From Micromonospora sp. RHAY321 (lineage in GTDB: Bacteria; Actinomycetota; Actinomycetes; Mycobacteriales; Micromonosporaceae): 64,000 nt of DNA. The notes under the pieces are model-generated. The model did not search any database. It was not told where the DNA came from and saw only the letters and a program-made list of their open reading frames with translations. The translations under genes were made by a program, and so were the position numbers. The DNA lies in NCBI RefSeq assembly GCF_023896955.1, contig NZ_JAMHIW010000013.1, forward strand, positions 62,001-126,000, in the 5' to 3' direction. Positions 18,691-28,661 of the stretch are shown here, in pieces; positions within the stretch are counted from its first letter, which is position 1; each line of letters opens with the position of its first letter.

Positions 18691-19779
18691 ATGAGCAGCG
18701 AGCGTCTGGCCGGTCTCCTCGACGAGTACGCGGAGCTGGAGAAGCGGCTGGCCGATCCGGCCATCCACGCCGACCAGGCCACCGCGCGTCGGGTCGGCCG
18801 CCGGTACGCCGAGCTGGTGCCGCTGTACAAGGCCGCCGGTGAGTTGGAGCAGGCACGCGCCGACCTCGCCGCGGCCCGGGAACTCGCCGCCGAGGACCCC
18901 TCCTTCGCGGCCGAGACCGAGGCGATCGCGGCGTCCCTGCCGGCCCTGGAGGAGCGCCTCGCCGAGTTGCTCATCCCGCGTGACCCGCACGACGCCAAGG
19001 ACGTGATCGTCGAGATCAAGGCCGGCGAGGGCGGTGAGGAGTCCGCGCTCTTCGCCGGTGACCTCCTGCGGATGTACAGCCGGTACGCCGAGCGCCACGG
19101 CTGGATCACCGAGGTGATCGACGCGCAGGACTCCGACCTCGGCGGGGTCAAGGACGTCTCACTGTCGATCAAGACAAAGGGCGTCCCGGAGGGCGGCAAC
19201 GGCGTCTGGTCGCGGCTCAAGTGGGAGGGCGGCGTGCACCGGGTGCAGCGGGTCCCGGTCACCGAGTCGCAGGGCCGCATCCACACCTCCGCAGCCGGAG
19301 TGCTGGTGCTGCCGGAGGCCGAGGACGTCGACGTCACCATCGACCAGAACGACCTGCGCATCGACGTGTTCCGCTCGTCCGGCCCGGGTGGCCAGTCGGT
19401 CAACACCACCGACTCGGCGGTGCGGATCACCCACCTGCCCACCGGCATCGTCGTCTCCTGCCAGAACGAGAAGTCCCAGTTGCAGAACCGGGAGCAGGCA
19501 ATGCGGATCCTGCGGGCACGGCTGCTCGCCGCGGCACAGGAGCAGGCCGACGCCGCCGCCTCGGACGCCCGCAAGGCGCAGGTGCGCACGGTGGACCGCT
19601 CGGAGCGGATCCGCACCTACAACTTCCCGCAGAACCGGATCACCGATCACCGGATCGGCTACACCGCGTACAACCTGGATCTGGCGCTCGCCGGTGAGCT
19701 GGACGGGGTGCTGGACGCCCTCACCGAGGCCGACCGGGCCGCCCGGTTGGCCGGCGACACCGAGCTGACCCGCCGCTGA
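18691..19779 (+). CDS. prfA: Peptide chain release factor 1
   Basis: RF1 (362 residues) reads UAA and UAG stop codons and triggers release of the nascent chain. The tripeptide anticodon region reads PVT in [17 protein letters not shown], matching the PxT type of RF1 and not the SPF of RF2. The peptidyl-transferase GGQ motif lies in [20 protein letters not shown]. Its glutamine is expected to be methylated by PrmC, which is encoded 1.7 kb downstream. The gene sits 105 bp after rpmE with a good AAGGAG ribosome site. Confidence 0.97.
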   Translation: MSSERLAGLLDEYAELEKRLADPAIHADQATARRVGRRYAELVPLYKAAGELEQARADLAAARELAAEDPSFAAETEAIAASLPALEERLAELLIPRDPHDAKDVIVEIKAGEGGEESALFAGDLLRMYSRYAERHGWITEVIDAQDSDLGGVKDVSLSIKTKGVPEGGNGVWSRLKWEGGVHRVQRVPVTESQGRIHTSAAGVLVLPEAEDVDVTIDQNDLRIDVFRSSGPGGQSVNTTDSAVRITHLPTGIVVSCQNEKSQLQNREQAMRILRARLLAAAQEQADAAASDARKAQVRTVDRSERIRTYNFPQNRITDHRIGYTAYNLDLALAGELDGVLDALTEADRAARLAGDTELTRR

Positions 19780-19785
19780 GCGATC

Positions 19786-19807
19786 GCCGCCGTCGGCGTC
19801 CGGCGGC
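19786..19807. terminator. Possible terminator between prfA and the GGDEF gene
   Basis: A 7-bp stem GCCGCCG/CGGCGGC with an 8-nt loop lies between two convergent stop codons. It is short and GC-only. Confidence 0.35.
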
Positions 19808-19828
19808 CGGGGCTCATCGCACCGGCGC

Positions 19829-21376
19829 TCAGCTCGCGCGGGGGCGGGACTTGGCGGCCAGCATCTCCCGGTCGGCCTGCTCGAAGGCGACACTGAGCGC
19901 GTTGCGCAGACCGCTGCCGCCGGAGACCTCGGCGAAACCGATGCTCACCCCGACCGGGGTGCCCGGCACCAGCGACTCCCAGTCCTCCGCGAGGACCGCG
20001 GCCTCGATCCGGCGGGCCACCTCCGCCGCCTCGGCCATGCCGGTGTCCGGCAGCACCACCACGAACTCGTCGCCGCCGTAGCGGGCCACGAAGTCACCCC
20101 GGCGCATCACCCGGTTGATCACCCCGGCGATGCGTTGGAGCACCAGGTCCCCGGAGTGGTGCCCGTGCCGGGTGTTGACCGCCTTGAAACCGTCCAGGTC
20201 GCAGACGCCGATCACGACCTGCTCGCCACGGGTGACCACGGCGGTGATGTACCGCTCCAACCGCCGCCGGTTGGGCAGCCCGGTGAGCGGGTCGGTCAGC
20301 GCCTCGCCCTCGAACCGCGCCGCCTCCCGGCGCATCTCCTCGTGGTCGATCCGGGCGGCGATGCCGTCGATGTAGACGTCGCGCAGACGGTCGTTGCGCT
20401 GCGCGGCGAGCCGGAACGCCAGCCGGTCGGCACGGTGCGCCGCCAGGTGGTCGCCGGCCCGGCTCAGCGCGATGCTGCGCAGCCGGGCGGGCTCGGCCGC
20501 GCCGAGCGTCTCGGTGGACACCAGGATGGTGTCCAGCCGGGTGACCGCCTCGATCGGGCGCCCGTCGGCGACGGCCAGGCAGACCAGCCCGAGTTGACGC
20601 ATGTCGCGGGCGCGGGCGCTGTCCCCGCCGTGGTTGAGCAGCCGGGACGGCTCGGTGTCGCCGGCGGCCTCCACCCGGTCGCCGAGCGCCGCCTGCCGGG
20701 CCGCCGCGTACCCGTATGCGGCGAGGCTGCTCGGGCGCAGCCGGCCGGCCCGCCCGGTGCGGACGAACCGGGCCAGGTCGGCGGCGACGTCCCGCAGCAC
20801 CCGCAGGCACCCGTCGCTGTCGCCGTTGTGGTCCAGCGCCACGGCGTTGCGCAGTCGGATCCCCGGCGCGGCGAACGTCTCCTCCGGGATCCCGGCGGTG
20901 ACCCCGAGCTGCCGGGCGCGCTCGATCGCGCCCAGGGCGTACCCGTGGAAGCTGAGATAGCTGTAGGCCATGGCGAGGTCGTGCCAGCCCCAGGCGGTGT
21001 CCCGGTCCGGGTCCTCCACGGCGCCCAGCGCCCGGGCCGCCTTGACCAGGTGGGTGACGCAGCGGTCCAGCGCGCCCTGGTGGTGGGCGGCGAGCGCGGC
21101 CAGCGCGTTGAGGTGGCCGTGCAGGTAGGGCTCGGCGAGGTCGCGCACGGCCGCCGAGGCCTCCTCGATGGCCCGGGTGTACTCCGCCGTCCGACCGAGA
21201 TTGATCAGCGCGGAGAGCCGCTGCACCATCGCGTCCGCTCGCGCCGCCGGGTCGGTCGTGGTGCGGATCACCCGTTCCAGCAGGGTGTACGCCTCTGCGG
21301 AACGACTGGCCTCCTGCAACGCCCGAGCGCGCGTGAGGGCGTCAACCTGGTCATCGACCCGGTCGAGCCAGCCCAC
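19829..21376 (-). CDS. GGDEF protein with N-terminal TPR-like region
   Basis: Putative diguanylate cyclase of 515 residues. I chose the GTG at 21376 because GGGAGG lies 7-8 bp upstream and the coding signature fades beyond it. Residues ~1-340 are Ala/Leu/Arg-rich helical repeats resembling tetratricopeptides (ALQEASRSAEAYTLLERVIR, and others), with no membrane segment. The GGDEF domain occupies the C-terminal ~165 residues: LTDPLTGLPNRRRLE, then DLDGFKAVN, and the active-site YGGDEF near residue 434. The catalytic loop is intact, so cyclic-di-GMP synthesis is likely; no EAL domain is attached. It is divergent from prmC with 72 bp between the start codons. Confidence 0.85.
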   Translation of the reverse strand: MGWLDRVDDQVDALTRARALQEASRSAEAYTLLERVIRTTTDPAARADAMVQRLSALINLGRTAEYTRAIEEASAAVRDLAEPYLHGHLNALAALAAHHQGALDRCVTHLVKAARALGAVEDPDRDTAWGWHDLAMAYSYLSFHGYALGAIERARQLGVTAGIPEETFAAPGIRLRNAVALDHNGDSDGCLRVLRDVAADLARFVRTGRAGRLRPSSLAAYGYAAARQAALGDRVEAAGDTEPSRLLNHGGDSARARDMRQLGLVCLAVADGRPIEAVTRLDTILVSTETLGAAEPARLRSIALSRAGDHLAAHRADRLAFRLAAQRNDRLRDVYIDGIAARIDHEEMRREAARFEGEALTDPLTGLPNRRRLERYITAVVTRGEQVVIGVCDLDGFKAVNTRHGHHSGDLVLQRIAGVINRVMRRGDFVARYGGDEFVVVLPDTGMAEAAEVARRIEAAVLAEDWESLVPGTPVGVSIGFAEVSGGSGLRNALSVAFEQADREMLAAKSRPRAS

Positions 21377-21448
21377 TCGCAACCTCCCGTCGTGTGCGCA
21401 CCGGCGCACCCGTTCGTGGCGCCGCTCGCGACGCTTCATGATTATGGC

Positions 21449-22396
21449 GTGACCACTCTGCCGCAACACCCCCCCGAAGGGACAGGCCGGCTCCGTCCGT
21501 CCGCCGCGGTGGCCCGGGCGGCCCGGGCGCTGACCGCCGCCGGGGTGGGTCCGGCCCGCGTGGAGGCCGAGCTGTTGGCGGCGTACGTGCTGGGCGTGCC
21601 CCGGGGCCGGCTGGCCCTCGCCGACGACCTGACCGGCGACCAGGCGGACCGGCTGGACGAGTTGGTGCGCCGCCGCGCCGACCGGGAGCCGTTGCAGCAC
21701 CTGACCGGTCTTGCCGGCTTCCGGCACCTGGAGCTGGCGGTCGGCCCGGGGGTCTTCGTGCCCCGGCCGGAGACCGAGCTGCTGGCCGGCTGGGGCGTCG
21801 AGCAGGCCCGGGGCCGGCCCGACCCGCTGGTGGTGGATCTGTGCAGCGGCTCCGGCGCGATCGCGCTGGCGGTGGCGCAGGAGCTGCCGAACGCCCGGGT
21901 GATCGCGGTGGAGCGGTCTCCGGCGGCGCTGGCCTGGCTTCGCCGCAACGCGGCGGAGCGGGTCGCGGCGGGGGGCCGCCCGATCGAGGTGGTCGAGGCC
22001 GACGTCACCGCGCCGGACCTGCTGGCCGACCTGGTCGGCCGGGTGGACGTGCTGCTCTGCAACCCGCCGTACGTGCCGGTCGACGTGGTCGTGTCGCCGG
22101 AGGTGGCCGGGCACGATCCGGCGGAGGCGGTCTTCGGCGGCACGGACGGTCTGGCGGTGATCCGGCCGGTGATCACCCGCGCGGCGGCGCTGCTACGCCC
22201 GGGCGGCGCGTTCGGCGTGGAGCACGACGACACGCACGGCGCGGCGGTGCCGGGGCTGCTCGCCGAGGACGGCCGGTTCGCCGACGTGACGGAGCGTCTG
22301 GACCTCACCGGCCGCCCCCGGTACGCCACCGCGTCCCGACGGGCGGACGGCCAGCAAGCCCCGGTCGGGCCGGCGTGGCAGACTGACTCCTCGTGA
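21449..22396 (+). CDS. prmC: Release factor glutamine methyltransferase
   Basis: SAM-dependent N5-glutamine methyltransferase acting on the GGQ motif of RF1 and RF2. Start at the GTG 21449 gives 315 residues beginning MTTLPQHPPEG; upstream sequence overlaps the divergent gene's promoter. A helical N-terminal domain (~15-100) precedes the Rossmann methyltransferase. The SAM loop is VVDLCSGSGAIALAVA, and the catalytic NPPY is in LLCNPPYVPVD. A rather long tail follows ATASRR. The stop codon overlaps the start of the next gene by one base, so prmC, the Sua5 gene and the phosphatase gene form an operon that deals with translation quality. Confidence 0.95.
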   Translation: MTTLPQHPPEGTGRLRPSAAVARAARALTAAGVGPARVEAELLAAYVLGVPRGRLALADDLTGDQADRLDELVRRRADREPLQHLTGLAGFRHLELAVGPGVFVPRPETELLAGWGVEQARGRPDPLVVDLCSGSGAIALAVAQELPNARVIAVERSPAALAWLRRNAAERVAAGGRPIEVVEADVTAPDLLADLVGRVDVLLCNPPYVPVDVVVSPEVAGHDPAEAVFGGTDGLAVIRPVITRAAALLRPGGAFGVEHDDTHGAAVPGLLAEDGRFADVTERLDLTGRPRYATASRRADGQQAPVGPAWQTDSS

Positions 22397-23043
22397 TGCT
22401 CTACGACTGCCGCTCACCCGCTGATCGCGACCGTGGCATCGCTGCGGCCATCGAGGCGGTCAAGAACGGCGAGCTGGTCGTCCTGCCGACCGACACCGTC
22501 TACGGCATCGGCGCGGACGCGTTCACCCCGTACGCGGTCAAGGCGCTGCTGGACGCGAAGGGCCGGGGCCGACAGATGCCGCCGCCGGTGCTGATCGGCT
22601 CGCGGCACACCCTGGACGGGTTGGTCTTCTCGCTGCCCTCGGCCGCGCGGGATCTGGTGGAGGCGTTCTGGCCGGGTGCGCTGACGATCGTGGTCGAGCA
22701 CTCGCCGAGCCTCCAGTGGGACCTGGGCGACAAGACCGGCACGGTGGCGGTGCGGATGCCGCTGCACCCGGTGGCCCTGGAGGTGCTGCGCGAGACCGGC
22801 CCGATGGCGGTCTCCTCGGCCAACAAGACCGGCCAGCCCGCCGCGGTGACCGCCGAGGAGGCGCGCGACCAGCTCAGCTACTCGGTGCGCGCGTACCTGG
22901 AGGCCGGTCCCTGCCCGGACCCGGTGCCCAGCACGATCGTGGACCTGACCGGCGAGGTGCCGCAGTTGCTGCGCGCCGGTGCGATCCCACTGGAGAAGCT
23001 GCGCGACGTGGTGCCGGATCTCGTCGACGTCCAGGGGGCCTGA
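22396..23043 (+). CDS. L-threonylcarbamoyladenylate synthase (Sua5/TsaC/YrdC family)
   Basis: Makes threonylcarbamoyl-AMP from threonine, bicarbonate and ATP for t6A modification of ANN-decoding tRNAs. The protein has 215 residues from the ATG at 22396; a GTG one codon upstream is equally possible. The KNGELVVLPTDTVYGIGADA segment is the YrdC signature, and PMAVSSANKTGQPA forms the threonine/ATP pocket. It is closer in length to TsaC/YrdC than to full Sua5, because the extra C-terminal Sua5 domain is absent. It overlaps prmC by one base and abuts the phosphatase gene with no gap. Confidence 0.94.
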   Translation: MLYDCRSPADRDRGIAAAIEAVKNGELVVLPTDTVYGIGADAFTPYAVKALLDAKGRGRQMPPPVLIGSRHTLDGLVFSLPSAARDLVEAFWPGALTIVVEHSPSLQWDLGDKTGTVAVRMPLHPVALEVLRETGPMAVSSANKTGQPAAVTAEEARDQLSYSVRAYLEAGPCPDPVPSTIVDLTGEVPQLLRAGAIPLEKLRDVVPDLVDVQGA

Positions 23044-23655
23044 GTGCCCCCGTTCACCGTTCTGCACGTCTGCATGGGCAACATCTGCCGTTCGCCGATG
23101 GCGGAGCGGCTGCTGGCCCTCGCGGTGCGGGAGCGGTTGGCCCGGCGCGAGCAGGACCCGGCCCGGGCCGAGGAGCTGCTGCACAGTCACAGCGCCGGCA
23201 CCGGCGGCTGGCACGCCGGGGAGGAGATGAACCCACCGGCGGCGCGGCAGGTCATCGGCCGGGGTGGGGCCGTGGAGGGGTTCGCCGCGCGCAAGCTGCG
23301 CTCGGACCACATCGACGCCGCCGACCTGGTCCTGACCGCCACGGCCGACCAGCAGGAGTACGTGGTGGCGCTGCGTCCGGACGCGGCGGCCCGCACGTTC
23401 GTGCTGGGTGAGTTCGGTCGGCTGCTGGCCGCGGTCGACGCCGCCGCGTTGCCGCCGGCGGAGGCGACCCCGGAGGCGGTGTACGCCCGGGGCGTGGCCC
23501 TGGTGGCGGCGGCCCACAGCGCTCGGTTGGGCGCCTCGTCGCTGCCGACCGACGATCTGGACGACCCGTGGGGTCGTGGCGACCAGTGCTTCAGCCGGGT
23601 CGCCGACGAGATCGAGGAGACCGTCCACCCGCTGGCCGGCGTGCTGCTGCCCTGA
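23044..23655 (+). CDS. Low-molecular-weight protein tyrosine phosphatase family
   Basis: Protein of 203 residues with the CX5R phosphatase loop at its N-terminus, C10-MGNIC-R16, followed by SPMAERLL; HSAGTGGWHAGEEMNPPA is the next conserved block. Family members dephosphorylate tyrosine, sometimes arginine, on proteins. The expected C-terminal DP general-acid motif may be DDLDDPWG around residue 175. It begins directly after the Sua5/TsaC stop codon, an arrangement common in actinobacteria, so co-transcription is near certain. The protein substrate is unknown. Confidence 0.9.
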   Translation: MPPFTVLHVCMGNICRSPMAERLLALAVRERLARREQDPARAEELLHSHSAGTGGWHAGEEMNPPAARQVIGRGGAVEGFAARKLRSDHIDAADLVLTATADQQEYVVALRPDAAARTFVLGEFGRLLAAVDAAALPPAEATPEAVYARGVALVAAAHSARLGASSLPTDDLDDPWGRGDQCFSRVADEIEETVHPLAGVLLP

Positions 23656-23761
23656 GCCTCGTGCGAGTTTCCTCCGGGTTTGGGGAAAACGCGGGGCGAA
23701 AGGGGCGTTCCGGGTCATTCTGAACGGGTCCTAGCGTGACCGGCTCCTGCGGGGAGAGCTG

Positions 23762-25876
23762 ATGATCCGGGCCCATCTCGACAAACTGCTGACCGTGGTG
23801 ATCGCCGGTGTGCTGGCCGGGTTGGTGCTGGCAGCGGCCGCCCTGCCGGCGGCCCTGGTCTTCGGGATCGGCTTCACGGCCCTCTCCACGCCCTACTCGG
23901 AGCTGCCGAACACGCTGCGCACGCCACCCACCGCGCAGCGCTCCAACCTCTACGCCAACGACGGCACCACCCTGATCACCTCCTTCTACCAGGAGGACCG
24001 GGTGGACGTGCCGCTGCAGGAGGTCGCCCCGGTGATGCGCCAGGCCATCGTGGCCGCCGAGGACGTCCGCTTCTACCAGCACAGCGGCGTGGACCTGCGC
24101 GGCGTGGTGCGCGCCTTCACCGTGAACAAGCGTGACGGCCAGACCCGGCAGGGCGCCTCCACGCTGACCATGCAGTACGTGCGCAACGTGCTCAGCAGCG
24201 ACCCCCGGCTGACCGAGCGGCAGCGCGAGGCGGCCACCGAGATCACCACCGCCCGCAAGATCCAGGAGATGCGGTACGCGCTGGCGCTGGAGCGGGAGCT
24301 CAGCAAGGAGGAGATCCTCACCCGGTATCTCAACATCGCCTACTTCGGCGCCGGGGCGTACGGCATCGCGGCGGCCAGCAAGCGCTACTTCTCGCGCTCC
24401 CCGGCGGAGCTGACCCTGGCCCAGGCGGCGATGCTGGCCGGTCTGGTCCGGTCGCCGGACAGCGACGACCCGATCAACGGCGACGCCGACAGCGCGTTGC
24501 AGCGGCGGGCGTACGTGCTGGACCAGATGGTGGAGGCGGACCAGGTGTCGGCGCAGCAGGCGGCGGCGGCCGGGGCCGAGCCGCTGGAGCTGCGGCCCAG
24601 CCAGACACCCAACGACTGCACGGCGGTGCCCGACGGTCACAACGACTGGGGCTTCTTCTGCGACTGGTTCACCCGCTGGTGGAGCAGCCAGCCGGCGTTC
24701 GGGTCGAGCGCCGACGAGCGGCAGCGCACGCTGCGCCGGGGCGGGTTCTCCATCGTCTCCTCGCTGGACCCGGGGGTGCAGCGGGCCACCACCGAGCAGG
24801 TGCTGCGCATCTACAAGCCGACCGACGCCCGGGCCATGCCCACGGCGGTGGTGCAACCCGGCACGGGGCGGGTGCTGGCGATGTCGGTGAACCGCAGCTA
24901 CAGCGTGGCGGACAACCCGGTCGGGCAGAAGAACCACCCCAACACGGTGAACCAGTTGGTGGCCGGCGGCGGGGCGATCGAGGGGTACCAGGGTGGGTCG
25001 ACGTTCAAGCTCTTCACCATGCTGGCCGCGCTGGAGTCCGGCCTGCCGCTGTCGACCGACTTCACCGCGCCGACCCGGCTGGTCACCCGCTTTCCCGTCA
25101 CCGGGGAGGCGAGCTGCGACGGCCGCTGGTGCCCGGCGAACGCCAGCCCCTCGTCGATGGACGGCCCGCGCACCATGTGGACCGCGTTCGGGCGCTCGGT
25201 GAACACCTACTTCGCGTGGCTCACCGAGCGGGTGGGCGCCGACCGGGTGGTGGAGATGGCCGAGCGGCTGGGCATCGTGCTGCGCGCCGACTCCGATGCC
25301 CGGCTGGCCCGGTACGGGGCGAAGAACTGGGGGCCGTTCACCCTGGGCGTCGCCGCGACCACCCCGCTCGACCTGGCGACGGCGTACGCCACGGTGGCGG
25401 CCGAGGGGACCTGGTGCGCGCCGCTGCCGGTGGTCTCGATCACCGACTCGGCGGGCCGGCCGGTGGACGCCGCCAAGCCGGACTGCCGGCAGGTGCTCGA
25501 CGCCGACGTGGCCCGGGCGGCCACCGACGCGGCGCGCTGCCCGGTGGGCGACCAGTCGATGTACGGGCGTTGCGACGGCGCCACCGCGCCCGACCTGCGG
25601 TCCAGACTCGGACGTCCGGTGGCCGGCAAGACCGGCAGCTCGGAGCGGTACGAGTCGGAGACGGTGGTGGCCTTCACCCCGCAGCTCGCGGTCGCCTCGA
25701 TGGCCGCCAACCCGGACGACCCGCGTGACGCGGTCGGTCAGGCGGTGCAGGCCCGGATGGTGGACGCCGTCGGCGCGGTGCTCGCCGCCGCCCTGCGCGA
25801 CCAGCCGGTGCGGGACTTCGTCCCGCCGAGCGAACGGGCCGCCTTCCAGGTGACCGGCGCCCGCACCGGCAACTAG
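23762..25876 (+). CDS. Class A penicillin-binding protein (glycosyltransferase-transpeptidase)
   Basis: Bifunctional peptidoglycan synthase of 704 residues anchored by one N-terminal membrane helix (residues ~10-40). The GT51 glycosyltransferase domain shows the catalytic E100 in AAEDVRFYQHSG and QGASTLTMQYVRN. The transpeptidase domain carries the nucleophile S413 in GSTFKLF (SxxK), S479 in SVN (SxN) and K623 in GKTGSS (KTG), all intact. The tail after the transpeptidase domain is short, with no PASTA repeats. GGGGAGAG precedes the ATG at 23762. Its stop codon overlaps that of the convergent SDR gene by 4 bp. Confidence 0.95.
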   Translation: MIRAHLDKLLTVVIAGVLAGLVLAAAALPAALVFGIGFTALSTPYSELPNTLRTPPTAQRSNLYANDGTTLITSFYQEDRVDVPLQEVAPVMRQAIVAAEDVRFYQHSGVDLRGVVRAFTVNKRDGQTRQGASTLTMQYVRNVLSSDPRLTERQREAATEITTARKIQEMRYALALERELSKEEILTRYLNIAYFGAGAYGIAAASKRYFSRSPAELTLAQAAMLAGLVRSPDSDDPINGDADSALQRRAYVLDQMVEADQVSAQQAAAAGAEPLELRPSQTPNDCTAVPDGHNDWGFFCDWFTRWWSSQPAFGSSADERQRTLRRGGFSIVSSLDPGVQRATTEQVLRIYKPTDARAMPTAVVQPGTGRVLAMSVNRSYSVADNPVGQKNHPNTVNQLVAGGGAIEGYQGGSTFKLFTMLAALESGLPLSTDFTAPTRLVTRFPVTGEASCDGRWCPANASPSSMDGPRTMWTAFGRSVNTYFAWLTERVGADRVVEMAERLGIVLRADSDARLARYGAKNWGPFTLGVAATTPLDLATAYATVAAEGTWCAPLPVVSITDSAGRPVDAAKPDCRQVLDADVARAATDAARCPVGDQSMYGRCDGATAPDLRSRLGRPVAGKTGSSERYESETVVAFTPQLAVASMAANPDDPRDAVGQAVQARMVDAVGAVLAAALRDQPVRDFVPPSERAAFQVTGARTGN

Positions 25877-27336
25877 CGGAGGTGTTCGGCGCCTCGGGCG
25901 ATGTTGCGGGCCATTCCACCGAAGACCACCGCGTGGAACGGGGCCACCGACCCCCAGTAGGCGTGCCCGGCCAGCCCGCGCGGCAGGAAGACGGCGCGCT
26001 GCACGTAGCGGCTGCCCCCGTCGTCGCCGGGTAGCGCGCGCATCTCCAGCCAGGCCCGGCCGGGCAGCCGCATCTCGGCGCGCAGCCGCAGCAGCTCGCC
26101 CGGGACGATCTCCTCGACCCGCCAGAAGTCCAGTGCCTCGCCGACCTGGAGGCGGTGCGGGTCGCGCCGGCCGCGGCGCAGCCCGACCCCGCCGACCAGC
26201 CGGTCCAGCCAGCCCCGGATGGACCAGGCGAGCGGGAACGAGTACCAGCCGTGCTCGCCGCCGACGCCCTCGATCACTCGCCAGAGCGCGGCCGGAGGCG
26301 CCTTCACGGCCTGTTCCCGGACGTCGGTGTAGGCGGTACCGCCGGACCAGGCCGGGTCGGTGGGCAGCGGCTCGGCCGGGGCGTCGGGGAGGCTCGCGGT
26401 CGACCAGCGGGTCTCCACCTGGGCGTCACGCACCTTGGCCAGCGCCAGCGCCACGGCCTGGTCGAACCCGGTCAGCCCCTCCGGCGGGTCGGGCACGTGG
26501 CGGGCGATGTCGTGGTCGTGCGCGACCGCCTCGTGGATGAGACTCTCCACCAGCGGTCGGGCGATGGCGTTCGGCACCGGGGTGACCAGACCGACCCAGT
26601 GCGAGGAGAGCGACGGGGTGAGCGGGCGGACCGGCACGATGATCCGGCGGCGCAGCCCGGCCACCCGGGCGTAGCGCTGCATCATCTCGCGGAAGGTGAG
26701 CACGTCGGGCCCGCCGATGTCGAAGCCCCGGTTGACCTCTTCCGGCAGCGCCGTGCAGCCGGCCAGGTAGCGCAGCACGTCGCGGACCGCGATCGGCTGG
26801 ATCCGGTTGCTCACCCAGCGCGGAGTGACCATGGCGGGCAGTCGCTCGGTGAGGTAGCGCAGCATCTCGAACGACGCCGAGCCGGAGCCGATGATCACCG
26901 CGGCCCGGAGGACCGCCGTCGGCACTCCGCTGGCCAGCAGGATCCGGCCCACCTCGGCCCGGGACCGCAGGTGCGGGGACGGCACCGTCTCGTCGGCCGC
27001 CGGCTCCGGACCGCCCAGGTAGATGATCCGGCGTACGCCGGCCGCCCGGGCCGCCGCCGCGAAGTTGGTCGCCGCCGCCCGGTCGGCCGCCTCGAAGTCG
27101 GCCCGGCCGAGCGAGTGCACCAGGAAGTAGGCGACGTCCACGTCGGCGAACGCGGCGGGCAGCGTCTCCGGCCGGCTCAGGTCCGCCTCGGCGATCTCGA
27201 CGGCCGACGCCCAGGGCACGTCGCGCAGCCGTACGGCCCTGCGGGCCAGGCAGCGCACGCTGTGCCCGTCGGCGAGCAGCAGCGGCGCCAGCCGCCCGCC
27301 GATGTATCCGGTGGCTCCCGTGACCAGGCATCTCAC
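25873..27336 (-). CDS. NAD(P)-binding SDR with C-terminal DUF2867
   Basis: Fusion protein of 487 residues starting at a GTG ([14 protein letters not shown]). The N-terminal ~290 residues are an atypical short-chain dehydrogenase fold with GATGYIGG at residues 7-14 and no canonical YxxxK pair obvious. The C-terminal ~170 residues match DUF2867, a START-like fold ([20 protein letters not shown], then a Trp-rich [12 protein letters not shown] segment). It resembles the YbjT/complex-I NDUFA9-like branch. Function is unproven; a redox or quinone-linked role is often suggested. It is divergent from glyA with 35 bp between the start codons. Confidence 0.8.
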   Translation of the reverse strand: MRCLVTGATGYIGGRLAPLLLADGHSVRCLARRAVRLRDVPWASAVEIAEADLSRPETLPAAFADVDVAYFLVHSLGRADFEAADRAAATNFAAAARAAGVRRIIYLGGPEPAADETVPSPHLRSRAEVGRILLASGVPTAVLRAAVIIGSGSASFEMLRYLTERLPAMVTPRWVSNRIQPIAVRDVLRYLAGCTALPEEVNRGFDIGGPDVLTFREMMQRYARVAGLRRRIIVPVRPLTPSLSSHWVGLVTPVPNAIARPLVESLIHEAVAHDHDIARHVPDPPEGLTGFDQAVALALAKVRDAQVETRWSTASLPDAPAEPLPTDPAWSGGTAYTDVREQAVKAPPAALWRVIEGVGGEHGWYSFPLAWSIRGWLDRLVGGVGLRRGRRDPHRLQVGEALDFWRVEEIVPGELLRLRAEMRLPGRAWLEMRALPGDDGGSRYVQRAVFLPRGLAGHAYWGSVAPFHAVVFGGMARNIARGAEHLR

Positions 27337-27357
27337 AGCTGTCAGTGTGCCGCCCCC

Positions 27358-27363
27358 TAGACT
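27358..27363 (+). promoter_or_regulatory. Candidate -10 element of a leaderless glyA promoter
   Basis: TAGACT lies 8 bp upstream of the glyA GTG. A start point 6-8 nt downstream would fall at or beside the start codon, giving a leaderless mRNA; no Shine-Dalgarno sequence is present. Confidence 0.5.
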
Positions 27364-27371
27364 CGTTCGCT

Positions 27372-28661
27372 GTGGACACCGAGACGAGCACCTTCTGGGG
27401 GCCGGATTTCGCGCAGCTCAGGGCCACCGACCCGGAGATCGCCGGGGTGGTCCTCGGCGAGCTGGACCGGCTGCGCGGCGGCCTGCAGCTGATCGCCAGC
27501 GAGAATCTGACCTCGCCGGCGGTGCTGGCGGCGCTCGGGTCGACGCTGACCAACAAGTACGCCGAGGGCTACCCGGGCCGGCGCTACTACGGCGGCTGTG
27601 CCGAGGTGGACCGGGCCGAGGAGATCGGTATCGCCCGGGCCAGGGAGCTCTTCGCCGCCGAGCACGCCAACCTCCAGCCGCACTCCGGGGCGAGCGCCAA
27701 CCTGGCCGCGTACGCGGCTCTGGTGCAGCCGGGCGACACGGTGCTGGCGATGGACCTGCCGCACGGTGGGCACCTGACGCACGGCAGCCGGGTGAACTTC
27801 TCGGGCAAGTGGTTCGCGACGGTCGGCTACACCGTCCGCCGGGACACCGAGCTGATCGACTACGACGAGGTGCGGGACCTGGCCCGGGCGCACCGGCCCA
27901 AGATGATCATCTGCGGGGCCACCGCGTACCCCCGGCTGATCGACTTCGCCCGGTTCCGGGAGATCGCCGACGAGGTCGGCGCGTACCTGATGGTGGACGC
28001 GGCGCACTTCATCGGCCTGGTCGCCGGCCGGGCCATCCCGTCCCCGGTGCCGTACGCCGACGTCGTCTGCGCCACCACCCACAAGGTGCTGCGCGGTCCG
28101 CGCGGCGGCATGATCCTCTGCCGGGAGTCGCTGGCCCAGCGGATCGACAAGGCCGTCTTCCCGTTCACCCAGGGCGGCCCGTTGATGCACGCGGTCGCGG
28201 CGAAGGCGGTCGCGCTGCGGGAGGCCGCCCAGCCCGAGTTCCAGACGTACGCCGGCCAGGTGATCCGCAACGCCCAGGCGCTCGCCGCCGGGCTGGCCGC
28301 CGAGGGGATGCGCCCGGTGTCCGGCGGCACCGACACCCACCTCGCCCTGATCGACCTGCGCGAGGTGGGGGTGACCGGTGCCGAGGCCGAGGCGCGCTGC
28401 GACGCGGCGTCGATCACCCTCAACAAGAACGCGATCCCGTACGACCCGCAGCCGCCGATGGTCGCCTCCGGCCTGCGGGTGGGCACGCCCAGTGTCACCA
28501 CGCAGGGCATGCGGGAGGGAGAGCTGCGGCAGGTCGCCGGCCTGATCGCCCGTGCGGTACGCGCCGATCCCGGCGCCCCGGGCGGCGCCGACGAGCTGAG
28601 CCGGGTCCGTGCCGAGGTGGCCGAGCTGGTCGCCGCGTTCCCGGCGTACCCCCGTGGCTGA
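27372..28661 (+). CDS. glyA: Serine hydroxymethyltransferase
   Basis: PLP enzyme that interconverts serine and glycine while charging tetrahydrofolate with a one-carbon unit. I chose the GTG at 27372 ([13 protein letters not shown]), giving 429 residues; the alternative at 27345 adds nine residues that read through the promoter. [22 protein letters not shown] and the PLP lysine K238 in [12 protein letters not shown] identify it. Its 3' end overlaps the next gene's GTG by 8 bp, tying it to the ATP synthase cluster, where it replaces the rfe/wecA-type gene I recall at that position in Streptomyces. It may be a second SHMT copy in this genome; that cannot be judged here. Confidence 0.95.
   Translation: MDTETSTFWGPDFAQLRATDPEIAGVVLGELDRLRGGLQLIASENLTSPAVLAALGSTLTNKYAEGYPGRRYYGGCAEVDRAEEIGIARARELFAAEHANLQPHSGASANLAAYAALVQPGDTVLAMDLPHGGHLTHGSRVNFSGKWFATVGYTVRRDTELIDYDEVRDLARAHRPKMIICGATAYPRLIDFARFREIADEVGAYLMVDAAHFIGLVAGRAIPSPVPYADVVCATTHKVLRGPRGGMILCRESLAQRIDKAVFPFTQGGPLMHAVAAKAVALREAAQPEFQTYAGQVIRNAQALAAGLAAEGMRPVSGGTDTHLALIDLREVGVTGAEAEARCDAASITLNKNAIPYDPQPPMVASGLRVGTPSVTTQGMREGELRQVAGLIARAVRADPGAPGGADELSRVRAEVAELVAAFPAYPRG

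Noticed and set aside
23715-23745. TTCTGAACGGGTCCTAGCG upstream of the penicillin-binding protein gene as a further acyl-CoA regulon site
   Set aside because: Only the CTGAACG core agrees, the flanking positions do not fit, and the gene function is unrelated.
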